Source of the DNA: Chrysomallon squamiferum
Lineage: Eukaryota; Mollusca; Gastropoda; Neomphalida; Peltospiridae
Assembly (NCBI GenBank): GCA_012295275.1
Contig: CM022677.1
Span: forward strand, 9,037,514 to 9,101,513
Reading direction: 5' to 3'
DNA length: 64,000 nucleotides
The position numbers and the translations under genes are program-made. Positions within the stretch are counted from its first letter, which is position 1. Every line of letters starts with the position of its first letter. The notes beneath the pieces are model-generated. The model had not been told where the DNA came from. It worked only from the letters and a program-made list of their open reading frames with translations, and did not search any database. Of this stretch, positions 13,019 to 32,660 are shown piece by piece.

Positions 13019-15430
13019 TTCACAACATAGTTTTAAAATCTGAATGGTTATCTTCAAGTTGATTTGGTATGCTTCATGCAGTAGATATAAAACAAATAGA
13101 AAGACAGAAATGTACCCATTTTAATCTAAATCTGCTACATACCATTTCTATAATCAATTTGAATATATACTTAAAAAATATGGCTACACAGCAGATTTAG
13201 ATCAAGGTACATTGATACATGCATATATATGATTATATATAACTTATTAAGTTGAGAAAGACATGCAGAAGACAAAAAGTAATTTTTTTTGTATTATTAT
13301 TATTCTATTATATGAATTCATGTACCTTAACAGAAAGAAATATAACTATCATAATAATAATAATAAAGAAATAAATAAAATAATGAAAATACAAACCTTT
13401 TCAGTTTCTCATAATTATTTTATTTATTCAAATTTATACTAAAAAGGTAACTATTTTATGGTGTTTAAAATAAAATTTAAAAACATTATTCTTTTTACTG
13501 AATTATAACTTATTTTTGATAACATCACTTATAAAGATTTCTCATTTTGTCAATAAAATAACAATTAAATAAAGAAATAATTCACAGAATTCAGCCATGT
13601 TAAAAATACATTAGACATGCAGATGAAGCAGGCATGCGGCCATGTTTAGCAGTGAAGTATATATATATATATATAAGTGAAAGAAATGTGTCCCTTCAAT
13701 AATGAAGAAAAGAATGAGTCCCTTTGATAAAATTTAAATATTGTTTCAATTTGAAGCAGATTAATGTCCCTTTAATAAGGCAGATAAACATTTTTCATTA
13801 TATATAGCAAAGAATGTTCAAGGCATTAACAGTCCTTTAGATGTAACAAAAAGCAATTAAAAACCATAAAAAATGTATTAGAAAATATAAAGTACAGACA
13901 GATAATTACATTTTCATATATACAAATTGTGAAAGACATGCAGAGGTCCTACATGTATTATAAATGTGCGTATTTGGTTTTTTTTTACCAGAAAATTGAA
14001 ATAAATATTAACAACAAATGTTGCTCTGGTTACCTTGGCAACCTCAGCTGCAGTTCTAAATCGTTGAATCTCAAAATTTTTGGACTCCAGTTGCTTAAAC
14101 AAAGCTTGCATTTTTTCATCTTTTTCTTCAACATCTAGTAAATAAATTAATTGTATAAAAAAAAAAATTAATTAATAAATAAAACAAAGAATATATAACT
14201 TCTCTTTTGAAGATTATAATGAAGATTTACTGATGAATGGTTTCATTTCATATCAAGGAAGGTAACTCTAAATATTTTTAGAACTGAGGTAAATAGGATA
14301 TTTTTACTTTATCAAAATAGGATATTTTAAATCTAATTTTATCAAAAAATGTTGTCTTGAGATGTTATAATAATCATTAACAAGAAAGACAACTCTATTT
14401 AATATTTTTTGCTTTTATCAATTGACTTCTTTTGAAAATTCAACGAAATCGAGAAAAACAGCTCTGGTTTTATTTATTTAAAGTTATACTAATCAACTGA
14501 CTTTTTTGAAAATTCTAGAAATCTCAAGAAAGACAACTTTATAAACATGAGATAGATTTTTTAGCTACTCACCAGATTGAAGATTCATAAGTTTTTCTTG
14601 AAGACTGAAAATTTCATCTTTTGTTTGTTGTAAAGCTTTCTCCAACTTCTTTTTCCCTCTGTAAACAATCATTTTATGATTTATATTAAAGGTAAATGTC
14701 AAGATAATATTCAGCTGGGTAAGCAATGCACATTTTTCTGTATAATAATTTCTAATAATTAAATGGCAAAAATCAATTACCGGGTCTGCTTTTTTAATAT
14801 AATATTATTTATGTAAGATTTGAAATGAATGCCTTTTTGAAAATCAGCACTCTATTCCATGTCAAATATTAAAAATGAAAAAACAGCAACATGCAAAAAC
14901 ACACTTACCCACACACACACACATATACACAACATATATGTAATACACATATTATATGTACATATACACACATGTACACACATCACACTTAACTGTATAC
15001 AGACATCTCTGTTTTCACACCACTGTAGTAGTAGTAGTAGTAGTAGTAATAATAATAATAATAATAATTGTATAATTCATTGTAAATTACAATACTTAAA
15101 GCAGTTATTCTAATTTGAATAATTTATTTATGTAAGACAGAATATCATTTTCTGTAACAATTTAAACAAGCTGCTCATTCAGTGTGAATGAAAATACATC
15201 AATATGCAATCATGCAAAGTAGTGGTATACAAACATGCATGCTCTATATGCAGTTGGTTATATAGCTATGTTGATAATGAGAGAATAAAAATGGTCTACT
15301 GGTTTTCAAATAACAGCAAGGATTTTTTAATTATTCACAATTCTTTTTATGCTCAAGCCATTTTGATCTACGGTTTTTTTTATTTAGTATGTTTTGCATG
15401 GTTTTAGTGGTATTTATGGGTAGTCAATGG

Positions 15431-15478
<48 letters not shown>

Positions 15479-18236
15479 TGATTTTTTCTACTGCTATTTA
15501 TTCACTGAAAGTATGCACTGATGGAGAAGAATTAAATAAACATACAGTCAAAGAATATTTATTTATTTATTTTGAACATTTGTAAAATTTTATATGTGCT
15601 AGAATAAATAAATTTTGGTGTTGGAATTTCAAAAATACACACTAATCTACTTTAAAAAAAGGTGTAATTTATAAAATATAAACAAAGAAAATGATAAAAT
15701 TCATCATTGTATATATAAAAATTTGTGTTCAAAACTTTAAAAAAGAAATTAAATGGAAATTTATTGTGCTTTTAAAAAAAATGAAGTGCTGTAAACAGTT
15801 TTTATAAAATTTAAAATTTGTCTAAACTATGGACACTGAGTTGTGTAAGTAAGAAGACAAAAAAAATATAAAAAAATAAAAAAAATTTAAAATTAATATT
15901 CATGATGTATTTTTTCTTAGTAGAAATTAATTGTACTTTTAAAAGGAAAATAAAAAGATAAATTAATTAATTAATCTGCTTCAAGGTGATGATGATCTTA
16001 AATGAAATAGTTTTATTAATTCTGAAATTAGTCTGAAATATATTAATAATCAAGAATGAAAAATAAAAATAAAAATAAAAATAATAACAATAATAATAAT
16101 AATAATGATAATAATAACAACAACAGTAGTGGTAGTAGAAATAATAGTAATAGTAATAATAATAATAAAAATAGAAACATAATAATAATAATAATAATAA
16201 AAAATAATAATAGCAATCATGACTGTAGTTGAAATAAAAAAGTAAATTAATAATAATAATAGTAGTAGTAGTAGTAATAGTAGAAATAATTACAATAATA
16301 ATAAAAATAATAACAATAATCACAATAATATAATAATAAATTATATTTTCCATATTAACAGCTTTGTAAGTAAGTTTACTTCTTGTAATAAATTAAACTA
16401 TGTGATACCTGTGTGTTTTTGTGTAATCTAGTTTGAATATATAATGTGATAATGTGCTTTTAATTAATTTATATAATCATAAATATAATTTAAACTGTAA
16501 TATGTTATAAATATATTTAAAAAAAGAAAAATGTAAAAGAAAGGTGATGGGTAAAGTTAGTGCATTCTTGTTTAAAAATATTTAATTTTCAAACATAACA
16601 GAGTTATGTGAGTGTGAATGAGACTTATGTGAGTGTGAATGATTCTGTCTTTATTATTTCCACAAACTTATTGTTCATATTTGATTCGATTAGCCTGTTG
16701 TTATTAACAACATTTATAACTACAAATTAACATTTGAAAACAGCCGATATTTCACCCTTTCACCTATGTCATCATCAACTGAAAGTTGTGTTATATTGTT
16801 TCTGCTAAAATAAATTTTTGCGAACATTTAGATGTGATAATGTCATAGAAAAACAGCAGCACTTAAAATTTTTATACTGTAAATTTTTTATTATAATTTC
16901 TTTATTAACTGAGACTGGATGAAATTGAAAAACGTAAATAAAACATAAGCTCAAAATATACAGGACATATTTAGGCAATCGCTTTAAAGGTGCTTTTTTA
17001 AAAATAGTATTTTTATTATTTTTGTTCTTCTTAACAGAAACTTTACAATATTTAATCAAATAAGATTATTTATTAATTTTATCCTTATAATGATAAATAA
17101 TGTCCATATGGTTTTTTTTTGGTTTTTTGGTTTTTATTTATTTATATATTGTTTTTAAATTAAGTTTTAATGATTTTCTTGTAATGTTTATCTTTATTAT
17201 TTATAGTTATAATTATAATTATTATTATTCTTATTATTTTTTTTATGGTCATAATACTGACTACGTTTTCTTTTTTTTCCGGTTTATAGGTTTTTTTTTA
17301 AATTATAAATATCTGAAAAGAAAATGAGGTAATCTTGCAGCTTAAACAATATTTTGTTATTTTGCTGCTTGTATAAATATAAATATCATTAATAAATACC
17401 TTATCAACCACTTTAGCTTATGTTATTGCAGTAGTAATGAAAAATAAAATAAATAAATAAATAAATATTAAATCTTTCAGTAAAATGTATGCTGAAAAAA
17501 TTATATCAAAATATTATTATAATTATTTATGTTTTAATTTAGTTACCTTTTCGTTTATTATAAATAATTTTCTATTATAATTTTAAAAAAATGACATCAA
17601 ACTTAAAACAAGAATGCACGTCATAGATAAAGAAGGACAATAGGTTTCTGTTTCCATGGCAATGTAATAAATTACCATGGCAACTACTTACTTGAATGCT
17701 AAATCCTCTGAGGCTCTAAACAGATTTAATATTAAATAAAACATAAAACAATATTTATTCTGTACCATCTATGTTATGGTTAGAAAATTAAAAATGTCTT
17801 TCTTATTATTTTTTATTATTTAATCCTTAGATACATTGCTAGATAGATTTTCTTAAAGACAGGTTAGAAAAATTATAGAGAGACAGATAAAGAGAAAGTT
17901 GGATAGATGGACTGATGAAAGGGGGGGGATATAGATAGACAGCAGACAGACAGACAGTCCTGACAGAGATGGAGGGATGGAATGGCATAGAAAAAGAAGA
18001 GTTGGATAGACAGAATTAGAGAACAACAGATTAACAAGATCGCTAGATAGGTAGCTAGAAAGATGGCTGACAGTAATAAAATGTAGAAGGTGTGTAGCAT
18101 TAAAAAGGTTACTGATGAAAAAAAAACCTTTGAAAAAATATTACATTTAAAAAAAGGAGGACAAACAAAAAAAAAATACAAAAAAATGACAATCTAATCA
18201 TTTACCAGTTTTGAGTGTTTCTGTATTATCATAATT

Positions 18237-18281
<45 letters not shown>

Positions 18282-18328
18282 TTAGTAATAACTACAATAA
18301 CTAATATTAACAATAACAATAACATACA

Positions 18329-18391
<63 letters not shown>

Positions 18392-20125
18392 ACTAACTTG
18401 CTTGATGCTTTTTTCTCTGCATACTGAGCCAGATAGTCTACAATTTCACGGTTCAGTTCACCCAGTCTTCGAGTCAAGCTATGTGCCAGGTCAAGTGAAT
18501 CTTCAATGGAGTCTTGAACATCATCAAGGTCAAGGTCAGGTGTTTTAGAAAACCAGTCATCCTCTTCAAATGACTTTGAGTTTTCCATGAAAAACTGTAA
18601 CAATAGTGTGGATACAAATTATATATATGGTTAGAAATGGTAATGAATATGAAGATGACAGTAATGATTTCTGTATTGGCATTTTCATTTAAGATAATTG
18701 TAATGTTCTCCATAGTAGGCTAATATAAAATAAAATTATATCAAAGACTGCTATAAGATGAGTGTCTTTTTTTTAAATGATTGCTAATTTAAAATTACTG
18801 GACAACAGAATAACTGACACACACAAATATATACACACATTTACTATCACTCTCACAGACACACATACACACATTAACACACTTAATACACACATTCTCA
18901 CACAAACACCAACACACTCAAATATAGACACATTCAGAAAAAAGACACATCCTCTCATCTACACACACACAGACAAGCACACACAATCAGCCACAATAAC
19001 ACCCACAGACACCTCAAACTGCTACTGCCAATACAGTACAATTTTAAATTTCTACCTCGTTAACTTGTTTGAGAAGATTGAGTCTCTGTCCACATACATC
19101 TTGAAAACCGACCACAAATATAGTCACTTGTTGTTGATACTGAAATACACACAAATGTTAAAAATTACACAAATATAGTCACTTGTTGTTGATACTGAAA
19201 TACACACAAATGTTAAAAATTACACAAATATAGTAACTTGTTGTTGATACTGAAATACACACAAACATTAAAAATTACACAAATATAGAACTTGTTGTTG
19301 ATACTAAATACACACAAATGTTAAAAATTACACAAATATAGTCACTTGTTGTTGATACTGAATTACATACAAACGTTAAAAATTACACAAAATACTTCTT
19401 TAGAAAGCTGATTATACAAATAAAATAGTAGACTTTTAACTTTTACAGCACTGTAATTAGTTAATGAGACAAAATATGAGTATGTGAGTGTGTGGTTGTG
19501 TGTCACTATGTTATTCAAAGTGTATATATATTGTGTGTGTGTGTGTGTGTGTGTTTGTTTGTTTGTGTGTGTGTGTGTGAAAGAGTGTGTGTTATGTGTG
19601 TTTATCAATGTCTGTTCATGTTGTTTATATATGTTCATGTGTGTGTCATTGTGTGTGACTGTTTTTCAAATTACCCATGTGTGCTTATGTGTATATGTGT
19701 GTGTGTGTGTGTGTGGAGATGTCAGTGAGAGTTTATGTGTGTGAGGAGGTATGAGTGTATTTCTCTGTGTGTGTGTGTGTTGTTGTTGTATGTGTGTGTG
19801 ATTTCATGCTTACCTTTCTCTTCTTCACCTGATCTTTAAGAATTTCAGCCAATTCATTCTGTAAAAAAAGAAAAGTTTTAAAAATAAAAGAAATAAAATA
19901 TAACAAAGAGAAAAAAGAAAACAAAAACAACAACAACAACAACAAATCAACAGTTAATCCAATGTTATTAGACAAATTAAGAGAGAATTCTATTACATAA
20001 TCTTTTTAACTGTAAATAAGTATACACTTGTAATTTTGGTATTGAAAATATTAAAACTCATCAATTATTTCTTAATTTTTGCTTATTTAAAAATGGTTGG
20101 AGCATTGCATTGCACTTTTGCATGT

Positions 20126-20182
<57 letters not shown>

Positions 20183-20449
20183 TTAATGTGGACTTTAACA
20201 GTTCTTAAAGGTGTGTAATTTTTTACATGATTAATTCAAATACTTGCCAGATCGTTCACATATTCTAGATTGGAGGAGCCATAGGGGTCAGCACTCATTT
20301 CATAGGAGCCAATAACCTAAAAAAAATAGTGGGTAAAATAAAGCATGTAGAAAATATGAATATTTCTAATTTTACAAGTGATTATGCATGTGTTCTTCTA
20401 AGTACAACTTAGATTTAGTAAATTATTATTTAGCTGATATATGCACATT

Positions 20450-20530
<81 letters not shown>

Positions 20531-20976
20531 AACCAAATAAGTAAATGTTCTCTTTTTAAAAATTAAAAAGAATTAAAATAAAATATTTTAATTACTGATA
20601 ATATAGAAGATTAAACTTATTATAAACTGTTTCAGTGGTTTTAGCCACAATCATGGCTTCCATCAATACTGCAGAGCACCACTCTTAACAACAAACCAGA
20701 TCAAACTAAAGATTCAAATAACATCAGAACTAAAAATCAACTAACTTTGCTCCATATTCTTTTTCAAAGACAGATTTCAAGTAAGGACAATAAAATCAAA
20801 AACATCTGTACTAACATTATCAACTCTTCCCAGAACTTTCTCCAGTTCCTGTTTTGTGTCGTCTGCCACTCTCTGTGCCAGTGATCTGGCATTCCGGTCA
20901 ATGACGGCCTGAGCTGGACCGTCACCTCGGTCCAGCAGGGACATCGGGCTAACATACATAGACATGTCAGCTCGGG
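8963..20976 (-). CDS. Coiled-coil protein, family not recognised (11 exons)
   Basis: Exons from 5' to 3' are 20976-20816, 20316-20248, 19858-19814, 19139-19056, 18594-18398, 17715-17692, 14658-14573, 14134-14034, 12340-12173, 9903-9837 and 9068-8974 (stop) or 8963 (donor). Reading phase is continuous across all ten junctions. I place the start at the ATG at 20965 ('MSMYVSPMSL'), giving 361 aa to the in-frame TGA; any upstream exon would be 5'UTR. The first 200 residues are mixed helical, with an acidic patch ('EEDDWFSKTPDLDLDD'). The rest is heptad-rich coiled coil ('RLAELEKEVEEKKMAVET'). There is no signal peptide or membrane segment. The TGA at 8974-8976 sits 11 nt before a good donor and probably reflects a 2-nt CA insertion, so the protein may continue. 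A ciliary or centrosomal role is possible but unsupported by any specific motif. Confidence 0.8.
9280..9760. repeat. Intron low-complexity tract (GA, TA, CA, GT)
   Basis: Part of the 768-nt intron between the last two visible exons of the coiled-coil gene: 'gagagaga' runs, a TA run at 9,401-9,412, CA runs at 9,418-9,430 and 9,452-9,466, and a GT-rich end at 9,672-9,730. No exon seen. Confidence 0.8.
9904..12172. other. 2.3-kb AT-rich intron of the coiled-coil gene
   Basis: Minus-strand intron with (AAT)n at 10,968-11,002 and 11,849-11,872 and a CT-rich patch at 11,487-11,560. No further exon or RNA gene is visible. Confidence 0.7.
12341..14033. other. 1.7-kb intron with GT-rich and AAT arrays
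   Basis: Contains a degenerate GT/GTAT array at 12,505-12,735, an AATA/AAT array at 12,928-13,018 and AT-rich sequence. Open frames in the GT region are repeat translations. Confidence 0.7.
14659..17691. other. 3.0-kb intron with (GT)n and a 270-bp (AAT)n array
   Basis: Largest intron of the coiled-coil gene. It holds a CA/TA tract at 14,900-14,990, (TAG)n/(TAA)n at 15,026-15,067, an uninterrupted (GT)n at 15,434-15,476 and an AAT array with AAC and AGT variants at 16,070-16,345. No coding sequence is visible; long 'Tyr/Ile/Thr' frames here are repeat artefacts. Confidence 0.75.
17692..17715 (-). CDS. 24-nt microexon of the coiled-coil gene
   Basis: Acceptor 'tttag', 24 nt, then donor 'gtaagt' on the minus strand. 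It joins in phase with exons on both sides: the preceding exon ends with 'aa', this exon supplies the third base and adds eight residues (KASEDLAF when joined), and it again ends on 'aa'. Because 24 is a multiple of three and phase is unchanged, skipping it would keep the frame, so it could be alternatively spliced. A 3-kb intron separates it from the next exon. Confidence 0.7.
18240..18390. repeat. (AAT)n arrays beside an exon donor
   Basis: Two AAT runs, 18,240-18,281 and 18,331-18,389. The second stops about 7 nt from the donor of the exon at 18594-18398, so the exon-distal boundary of the intron is almost directly microsatellite. Confidence 0.9.
19140..19395 (-). repeat. Tandem copies of an acceptor plus exon start
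   Basis: About five copies of a 55-bp unit directly upstream (minus-strand sense) of the exon at 19139-19056. Each carries the exon's first bases ('tatcaacaacaagtgacta' in minus sense) preceded by a 'gtatttcag'-like acceptor and followed by 'tttgtgtaatttttaac', where the real exon instead reads on as 'tttgtggtcgg'. The repeat unit therefore spans the exon-intron border. Confidence 0.9.
19525..19795. repeat. (GT)n-rich tract in intron
   Basis: GT runs at 19,531-19,554, 19,564-19,580, 19,697-19,714 and 19,765-19,780 within the intron upstream of the exon 19139-19056, ending about 20 nt from the donor of the exon at 19858-19814. In-frame translations are Cys/Val artefacts. Confidence 0.9.
20129..20180. 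repeat. (CA)n microsatellite
   Basis: Uninterrupted 52-bp CA run in the GC-AG intron of the coiled-coil gene. Confidence 0.95.
20248..20316 (-). CDS. Coiled-coil gene exon 2, with GC-AG intron downstream
   Basis: 69 nt (23 codons, 'VIGSYEMSADPYGSSNLEYV' and three more), phase 0 at both ends. The acceptor is 'tttttttag'. The donor reads CTG|GCAAGT, a GC rather than GT start, and no alternative GT donor nearby keeps phase with the next exon at 19858. GC-AG introns are a known minor class with otherwise strong donor consensus, as here. Confidence 0.7.
20452..20525. repeat. (CT)n(CA)n compound microsatellite
   Basis: CT run to about 20,499 followed directly by a CA run, in the first visible intron of the coiled-coil gene. 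Confidence 0.95.
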
Positions 20977-21077
20977 CTAAATATGTAAACATATGTTAAC
21001 TTTATGTACACAGACACAGAGAAAACAAATAAACAAATGAAAAATGTGTGTGAGGAGGTATGAGTGTAGATGTGTGT

Positions 21078-21129
<52 letters not shown>

Positions 21130-21439
21130 GAAGAAAGAAGGCAAGCAAAGAAGAATTAAAGAATCAAAAAAGGAATTATGACAGAAACTCTCAGATAATA
21201 GAAAGGCTGAAAGAAGAAAGAAAGAAAGGACTTAAAGTTATAAGGAATATATATTATGGATGTGACATATAGTAACCTTTATCTTTTCAAATGGATTATG
21301 CAAAATACTATATATATACACACACAAACAGCAGAAAGCCATAGCCACAGATTAACCAATATTTTGAAAAAACAAAAATTGTATATACAAATTTTATTGC
21401 AAGAATACTATAGTCAGTATTGATTTTAGCACTTATTTG

Positions 21440-21492
<53 letters not shown>

Positions 21493-22688
21493 ACACACAC
21501 ACACACACACCGACGATCATATACAACTTAACCTCACTTTCCCTATCGGTAATACAAAAACGTAAACTGTTCTTGAAGCAATAATATTTTTAATAATCAT
21601 ATTTAAATATACCCCAGATATTTAATAGATAATTTTTGAACAGATCGCCATTTATTTATCAACACTTTCCCTTACAAGTTAAACGTTATTCAAGCCAATC
21701 AAACCTCTAATAATCAAACAAGGTTTCTATGGTATTTAATTTAGTACTGTAAAATGGTGACGTAACTAATGCATCTGAAATCAGAATAGTGGTATTATTT
21801 TAACTCACCCTAAAAATAACTCAATTAGTTGTTTTATCATAATTTTGTACACATTGTTGTCATTATTTTTTTAATAAACGCGAACCTGGCACATTGTACT
21901 ACTTTCTAAAATAAACTTTAATATTATACCTAATTTCACATTAAATCAAATCATCGTACAATATATTTCATATTCTAACTTTACGTTTTGATTTACATAA
22001 TTATTACAAAAAGATTTTTAATATTTTATTGTGTTCTAAACCTTCAGTGAACAATTGAAAACAAATTAGGTTGTATAGAATACTAATTTTAAATATTAGA
22101 GCAAGTTTGATCACGTGATACTGTTGCTATACAACGGGCGTTCGGAGATCGCTCACGTTCGGAACAATACGGTGAAATCCGTAAAGACAATTATAATTTG
22201 TCGCTTTTTATTTTAACTAATAAAAGAGGCAGAATAAAACTAATATTTATTGATAGTTACAAGAGTAGCATTTCGTTATAAGTGGGGAAAATATCTGCAT
22301 CGTACCCAGTTTTGAAATATTATAAATAATTTTATTTTATTTGAGGGTTTTTTATTTAGTAAATACGTGATCATTTTGCATTGAAATTTACCCTAAGATT
22401 TACAATTACTTTAAACAGAATTCTTTTATTTTCTTGTTCAGAAGTCCTTGTATTTCTTTTTTAATATGTAGATGATGAAAAAAAAAAAAAAAAAAAAAAA
22501 ATTTTAATTAATTTTATTTCAGTTAACTTTTACAAGATGAACAATGTGTATGCGTGTAAGCCAGATTATCAGAGTGATACTGAGTCAGACATGTACATAT
22601 TCATGCATGATTTCTCTAAATTAGATAAAATATTTAAGCAAACCTCAGTTTATTTACTTATTTATTCATTTTAATTATAAAATTTAAA
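20977..22688. other. Spacer between the coiled-coil gene and CCDC174
   Basis: Contains (GT)n at 21,080-21,126, (CA)n at 21,442-21,510, AT-rich sequence and an A run at 22,479-22,500. The one stretch of different composition is 22,090-22,200 (listed separately), the likely promoter of the minus-strand coiled-coil gene. CCDC174 ends at 22,689 on the same strand. Confidence 0.65.
22095..22200 (-). promoter_or_regulatory. Probable promoter / 5'UTR exon of the coiled-coil gene
   Basis: A short island with several CpGs ('caacgggcgttcggagatcg') in otherwise CpG-poor AT-rich DNA, about 1.1 kb upstream of the first coding exon. It carries a near-palindrome 'gttgctatacaac' at about 22,123-22,135, which resembles a one-base-short RFX X-box, an E-box-like 'cacgtg' at 22,113-22,118, and on the minus strand a possible donor 'gtgagc' for a noncoding first exon. 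All of this is motif-level inference. Confidence 0.4.
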
Positions 22689-30235
<7,547 letters not shown>

Positions 30236-30397
30236 TCTTTAAACGAAACGAACGACATTTACCGAAATATTATTTATCTGCGTAAAGAGTAATTTTCAAA
30301 ATTTAGAGTAATCTGCTCCTAATTTATAATGAATGACTGGTATATTTCCGAGTGAAATAGAACATAAACTAGACTGTGCATTTGTTATTACTTCATT

Positions 30398-30412
30398 GGG
30401 CCGCCATAACCA
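30398..30412 (-). promoter_or_regulatory. YY1-like site upstream of CCDC174
   Basis: 'gggccgccataacc' on the plus strand reads 'ggttatggcggccc' in the sense of CCDC174, matching the AANATGGCGGC YY1 core often found just downstream of transcription starts of broadly expressed genes. It lies about 165 nt upstream of the CCDC174 ATG, in a locally CpG-containing patch. Confidence 0.45.
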
Positions 30413-31329
30413 GTCAGTTTTGACTTCCTGAGATGGCAAAAACAATTACACATCAAAGTTCGTCAAGTTTACAAATCCAGATATTTAGTTAGCATTATAA
30501 CATTTTATGCAAATCTATTTAGAATAAATAATATAATAATATAATAATAGTATGCTGAGTTCTTTCTGCAATCATTGACTTAAATAGAAATGAAATAATA
30601 ATAAAGAGTTATTTTAATTAATCAAAATAACATCAATAAAAAAAAAAAATAAAAAAAAATATCTAAATAAAGAAAAGAAAAATAAAACAATAAAAGAAAA
30701 AGAAAACAGTAAAAGATTAATAATAATAATAATAATAATAATAACTGTATTAAGAATTAAATAACAAATGATAAAACATTATACAGATGAACAGTTTGTT
30801 AATGTTTTTGACCATTTCGTGTCTTAATTATTATTACTAGAGAAATTACATCTGTTTTCTAGTGTAGTTAGATGATCTATTTTGCAGACAATTTTGGATT
30901 GCTGTCTCTTTTCGATGGAATACAACTGAGATCAAGCAGCTGAAATTATTAATTTATGTTTCCAGTGTATTTATTATTATTATTATTAGAACTAAAAGAA
31001 CACACTGAATTTGTATCCTGTTTTTCATTCCTACAGTTTATTTATGTATCTGCCAAAAAGACACGATATCCCCCAGTTCACTTTTCAGTTTTAAACAATA
31101 TTTATTTTGGAGTGGAAATGTAGTATTTTTCTCTATCCTTCAACAAACCATTACTGCATCAGTTATTATAACATGTGTGAGACAGATTGTGACAAACATT
31201 TATAACGTTATCTAAGCTGTAAAATTACGCTAGGTTAGTTAATTTTTATGCTGTTCTTTTTTTTTTTTTTTTATATTTTAAAACAAAATTTCTTTACGAT
31301 AAGAATATACATTTTTTACAAGATTTTTT

Positions 31330-31466
31330 TTCTCTCAGTTGGTATCTTCCTCTCACTCTGTGTCGTCTGTCAAAACTGACTTCTCCGCACAAACAACTTC
31401 AGTCAAAATCGAGACTGCAGACGAAAACATTTTCAGGTGATAAACGTTTCATTTCTTAAGACAAAG
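31330..31466 (+). other. Possible 5'UTR exon of the WD40 gene
   Basis: A stretch of balanced composition ('cactctgtgtcgtctgtc') ends in a good donor, AAAG|GTAAGA at 31,466/31,467. The matching acceptor would be 'tttatttcag' at 34,180, just before the coding start. No reading frame is needed. The 5' limit is a guess. Confidence 0.35.
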
Positions 31467-31594
31467 GTAAGAACATTTACTATTATTGTTGTTGTTGGTG
31501 GTGGTGTTTTACGTAGATATTTTAAAATAAAACTTCATATTTTTGGTATATATTTCTGTAAATAATTGTATGGGTTTCACGCACTGGGTAGAGC

Positions 31595-31740
31595 GGAGGG
31601 TGTGGCTCAGTGGTTAGAGGAGAGTGGTGTCTGGCTAAGAGCTGTAGCCTTTTTCTTTCTCAAAGTCAATTCCGCGATTATTTTATCAAAGGACGTGGTG
31701 TAATGGTTATCGAGAAAAGGTACCCGTCCTATGCCGTCAA
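31595..31740 (+). repeat. tRNA-related SINE fragments
   Basis: 'gtgtggctcagtggttagag' at about 31,600-31,619 matches a tRNA A-box, and 'tcaattccgcg' at 31,666-31,676 resembles a weak B-box about 55 nt on. A second A-box-like 'gtggtgtaatggttatcg' at 31,694-31,711 follows. Neither half folds as an obvious complete tRNA, so tandem or nested SINE heads are more likely than functional tRNA genes. Confidence 0.5.
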
Positions 31741-31904
31741 AAGATTTCTTTTCTTCCATTGTCTCTAACGTCTTAAACTATACGAACTCAATTTACAAAG
31801 CTGTGGCTTTAAAATGTGTTGAATTCGATGTAAAATATTTTGTCCTTCTCTTTCAGCAGCAATGTCATGTGTTTGCTATGAAAGTTTTGAAACGTAATAC
31901 ATAT

Positions 31905-32660
31905 TATATATAATACACAGACTTACATTACCACTGTCTGCATAATACACACTTACCATACTACTGTCTTTATATAATACACTTACATTATCACTGTTTT
32001 TATATAATATAGACATTTACATTACCACTATCTTTATATAATATACATTTACATTAACACTGTCTTTATATAATACACATTTACATTATCACTGTCTTTA
32101 TATAATATAAACATTTACATGACAACTGTCTTTATATAATGACACATTTACATTACCACTTTCTTTATATAATACAAACACTTATATTACCACTGTTTTT
32201 AATAATACACACTTACATTATCACTGTCTTTATATAATACAAACTTACATTATCACTGTCTTTATATAATAAACACACGCTTACGTGACCAATCTCTTTA
32301 TATAAAACACACATTTATATTTCCACTGTCTTTAAATAATACGTACATTTACATTACCACTGTCTTTATATAATACACACACTCACATTATCGCTGTCTT
32401 TATATAATACACACTCACATTATCACTTTCTTTATATAATACACAAACTCGCATTAACACTGTCTTTATATAATACAACACTCACATTATCGCTTCATAT
32501 AATACACTTACATTATCACTTTCTTTATATAATATACACATTTACATTAACACTGTCTTTATATAATACAACACTCACATTATCGCTTCATATAATTCAC
32601 ACATTAACACTGTCTGTATATAATATACACATTTACATTACCACGTTCTTTATATAATAT
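31905..32660. repeat. ~36-bp minisatellite, about 20 copies
   Basis: Repeats of 'ctttatataatacacac' plus 'ttacattaccactgt' with substitutions and small indels, unit about 31-40 bp. It is the largest tandem array in the intergenic region. Confidence 0.9.

Noticed and set aside
31595-31740. Possible functional tRNA genes
   Set aside because: A-box matches are present but no complete cloverleaf with paired acceptor stem could be drawn; SINE fragments fit better.
31905-32660. CRISPR-like array
   Set aside because: Units are directly adjacent, diverged and without unique spacers, in a eukaryotic intergenic region; it is a minisatellite.
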